A stretch of 6,327 bases of DNA from positions 1 through 6,327 of the forward strand of contig JAODNF010000305.1 of assembly GCA_025464915.1 (NCBI GenBank), written 5' to 3'. The stretch's first letter is position 1. Each line of letters begins with the position of its first letter. This DNA is from Frankiales bacterium (GTDB lineage Bacteria; Actinomycetota; Actinomycetes; Mycobacteriales; SCTD01). The notes under the pieces were generated by a model. It was not told the origin of the DNA. It did no database searches and saw only the letters and a program-made list of their open reading frames with translations. A program made the position numbers and the translations under genes. Positions 6,241 to 6,327 of the stretch are shown here, piece by piece.

Positions 6241-6327
6241 TCAGGCCGTGGCGGCCAGCGCGCCGGCCACGACGATGAGACCCCACGCGGCCACCTCGCG
6301 GTCGAGGGGCGTGCGCCGGCTCTGCGG
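6241..6327 (-). CDS. 3' end of a gene with a C-terminal membrane helix (partial)
   Basis: The complement strand is open from the window edge to TGA at 6243-6241 and encodes 28 residues. They start Pro-Gln-Ser-Arg-Arg-Thr-Pro-Leu-Asp-Arg-Glu and end in a hydrophobic run, WGLIVVAGALAATA. Codons end in G or C as in real genes here. It converges on the Rieske gene with a 9-base gap, which also argues that the Rieske protein ends at 6231. A basic/acidic stretch followed by a helix at the very end suggests the last transmembrane segment of a small membrane protein. Identity is unknown. Confidence 0.55.
   Translation of the reverse strand, partial: PQSRRTPLDREVAAWGLIVVAGALAATA

Overview
The window is strongly GC-rich. 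Codons in the clear genes nearly always end in G or C, and GTG is used as a start beside ATG. Gene content fits a high-GC Actinomycetota bacterium: a UbiB/AarF-type protein, a hemerythrin, a small Rieske ferredoxin, and secreted proteins with a CPAG...GGG...W module. Order or genus cannot be fixed from this sequence. I see no tRNA, rRNA, CRISPR array, insertion sequence or phage gene. It reads as ordinary chromosome with several poorly characterised small genes.

Layout, left to right. Plus strand: the tail of an upstream gene (1-15) overlaps the start of a multi-pass membrane protein (12-650). A small helical protein of unknown function follows (738-1079), then a hairpin, then an exported protein with a calcium-loop-like motif (1218-1841). 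That last gene has a strong ribosome binding site but an ATC where the start codon should be. Minus strand: it converges tail to tail on a UbiB/ABC1 atypical kinase (1882-3558), with a hairpin between them. Upstream of UbiB on the same strand lie a small exported four-cysteine protein (3619-4092), a membrane-anchored HELGH metalloprotease (4358-5143) and a hemerythrin-domain protein (5257-5745) with a strong hairpin after its stop. Plus strand: a Rieske [2Fe-2S] protein (5867-6231) diverges from the hemerythrin and appears to be broken by one missing G near 6082. The right edge holds the 3' end of a minus-strand gene with a C-terminal membrane helix (6241-6327).

Functional themes: three exported or membrane-anchored proteins (two secreted, one tethered protease) flank an internal UbiB-like ATPase. 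The only pair whose arrangement suggests joint control is the divergent hemerythrin/Rieske pair, two iron redox proteins sharing a 121-bp intergenic region. The 60-bp gap between the four-cysteine protein and UbiB allows co-transcription. The hemerythrin is separated from the protease by a terminator-like hairpin and a second dyad. I found no convincing sign of a new multi-gene system. The most valuable observations are the two apparent single-base lesions (ATC start, Rieske frameshift), the unclassified tethered metalloprotease and several short dyads at gene starts.
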